From: an uncultured Elioraea sp.
GTDB lineage: Bacteria; Pseudomonadota; Alphaproteobacteria; Acetobacterales; Acetobacteraceae
Length of the DNA stretch: 15,774 nt
Assembly: GCA_937995555.1 (NCBI GenBank)
Contig: CALKJX010000348.1
Location: 1-15,774, forward strand
Direction of reading: 5' to 3'
Under the pieces are notes generated by a model. That model was given only the letters and a program-made list of their open reading frames with translations. It did no database searches and had not been told where the DNA came from. Within the stretch, counting starts at the first letter, position 1. Each line of letters starts with the position of its first letter. The translations under genes were made by a program, and so were the position numbers. Of the stretch, positions 14,541 through 15,774 are shown piece after piece.

Positions 14541-15774
14541 TCAGCCGATCGACACGCCCCAGAACAGCGGAATCCCGCCCGGCTGCATCGCGCCCGAGAG
14601 CGTGCGGCGATGCGCCATCGGCAGGAAGTACTGGCCGAGCGGGATGTAGGGGACATCCTCCATCGCCTGGCGCTGGAGATCGGCGGCGATCCGGCGCTGC
14701 TCGTCCAGGCTCGCCGCCTCGAACCACGCCTCCCGCAGGGCCTCGATGCGCGGGCTCTCGGGCCAGCCGACGAAGCCCGCGCGTCCGTTGGCGCGCAGCA
14801 CGAGGTGGCCGGCAGGGTTGATGTGGTCGAGCCCGGCCCAGGACGAGAAGTAGCCGCTCCAGCCGCCGCGCGCGGGCGGCTCGCGCGAGCCGAGCCGGCG
14901 CACCACGCTCGCCCAGTCCATGGTCTGGTAGTCGACAGTGAGCCCGATCCTGCGCAGCATGTCGGCGCCGACCTCGCTCATCGCCGCCGTCGCCGGCACG
15001 TCGGTCGCGGCGAGCAGCACCACGGGCTCGCCGGCGTAGCCGCTCGCGGCCACCAGCCGGCGCGCGCGGTCGAGGTCGAAGCGCATCGCCTCCAGCCCCG
15101 CCTCGGTCGCGAGCGGCGTGCCCGGCGCGAACACGCCCACTCCGGTGCGCCAGAAGCGGGGATCGGTGCCCGCGATCGCGGCGCCGAAATCCGCCTGGTT
15201 GACCGCCGGCAGCAACGCGCGCCGGAGACGCGGATTGTCGAAGGGCGGGTGCAGGTGGTTGGGCCGGAACGTGGCGATGAAGCCGAGCGTGTCCGGGATC
15301 GCGACCACGAGCCCAGGATCGCGCGCGAGCATGGGATGCAGATCGGCTGCCGCGCGCTCCCACCACTCCACCTCGCCCGCGCGCAGGGCCGCCGCTGCGG
15401 TCGCCGGGTCGGGGATGATCTGCCACTCGACGCGATCGACCAGCACCCGCTTCGGCCCCGCCGTGAACGACGCTTCGCCATCGGCGCGCGGCACATAACC
15501 GTCGAACCGCTCATAGACTACGCGCGCGCCCAGCACGAACTCATCCGCGCGGAACCGGAACGGACCCGAGCCGACCACCTCGGCGGGGCCGAACGGGCGC
15601 ATCGGATCGGCGGACGCGATGCGCTCGGGCATCACGAAGCAGGCGATGCTGCCCGGCTTGGCCAGCGCATCGGCCAGCATCGCGAAGGGGCGCCTGAGCC
15701 GGATCGCGAAGCGGCGGTCATCGAGGGCGGCGATCTCATCGGCGAGCGCCAGCACCCGCCCGCCCATCGCGTCG
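14541..15774 (-). CDS. ABC transporter substrate-binding protein, family 5, first of tandem triplet, N-terminus beyond window
   Basis: Stop at 14541-14543; the frame runs open through the end of the window, giving about 410 residues of the C-terminal part. Alignment by eye to its neighbours (D-A-M-G here against D-P-M-G) suggests about 125 residues, including the signal peptide, are missing off the edge. Family motifs present are P-E-R-I-A, G-S-G-P-F-R-F, the D-P-A-T-A-A-A-A-L-R-A-G-E-V-x-W-W-E segment, N-H-L-H-P-P-F-D-N and a terminal P-L-F-W-G-V. It is more diverged from the other two than they are from each other, and is one codon shorter after the HLHPPF motif. It binds a solute for the downstream transporter or for a second one. 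An internal ATG at 15767 is not a plausible start. Confidence 0.92.
   Translation of the reverse strand, partial: DAMGGRVLALADEIAALDDRRFAIRLRRPFAMLADALAKPGSIACFVMPERIASADPMRPFGPAEVVGSGPFRFRADEFVLGARVVYERFDGYVPRADGEASFTAGPKRVLVDRVEWQIIPDPATAAAALRAGEVEWWERAAADLHPMLARDPGLVVAIPDTLGFIATFRPNHLHPPFDNPRLRRALLPAVNQADFGAAIAGTDPRFWRTGVGVFAPGTPLATEAGLEAMRFDLDRARRLVAASGYAGEPVVLLAATDVPATAAMSEVGADMLRRIGLTVDYQTMDWASVVRRLGSREPPARGGWSGYFSSWAGLDHINPAGHLVLRANGRAGFVGWPESPRIEALREAWFEAASLDEQRRIAADLQRQAMEDVPYIPLGQYFLPMAHRRTLSGAMQPGGIPLFWGVSIG

Overview
The window is high-G+C bacterial DNA with densely packed genes and G/C-rich third codon positions. Gene content (tripartite-transport binding protein, GntR/FCD regulator, form II molybdenum hydroxylase, dipeptide-type ABC operon with several binding proteins) suggests an alphaproteobacterium, perhaps of the Acetobacteraceae (Roseomonas-like). 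That placement is inference from gene style; there is no rRNA or marker gene here.

Plus-strand block (1-3250): the last 31 codons of a probable tripartite tricarboxylate (Bug/TctC) substrate-binding protein; an L-2-amino-thiazoline-4-carboxylate hydrolase-like protein (113-601); a short regulatory gap with a perfect 14-bp palindrome (653-666); a GntR/FCD regulator (688-1374); a cupin thiol dioxygenase of the cysteine / 3-mercaptopropionate dioxygenase family (1393-1920); and a DAO-family FAD amine/amino-acid oxidase (about 1958-3250). Regulator, dioxygenase and oxidase are closely spaced and probably one operon, with the palindrome as a candidate operator.

Minus-strand block (15774 down to 3310): ten co-directional genes. 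In transcription order they are three tandem paralogous family 5 (DppA/OppA-type) substrate-binding proteins, the first cut by the window end; two permeases (DppB- and DppC-like); two ATPases (DppD- and DppF-like); and the three subunits of a xanthine dehydrogenase/CoxLMS-type molybdenum hydroxylase in the order small (2Fe-2S), large (Mo), medium (FAD). The large subunit has the AYRGAGR signature of form II enzymes, not the AYRCSFR of true CO dehydrogenase, so the substrate is an unknown organic molecule. The two blocks converge on a perfect hairpin at 3275-3293, a likely shared terminator.

Working model (inference): the ABC transporter imports one or more small peptides or related compounds and the molybdenum hydroxylase oxidises an aldehyde or N-heterocycle. 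On the other strand, a ring hydrolase-like protein, a thiol dioxygenase and an amine oxidase would fit breakdown of a sulfur-containing amino-acid derivative. Nothing in the sequence proves that both strands serve one pathway. No RNA gene, insertion sequence, CRISPR array or phage gene was seen.
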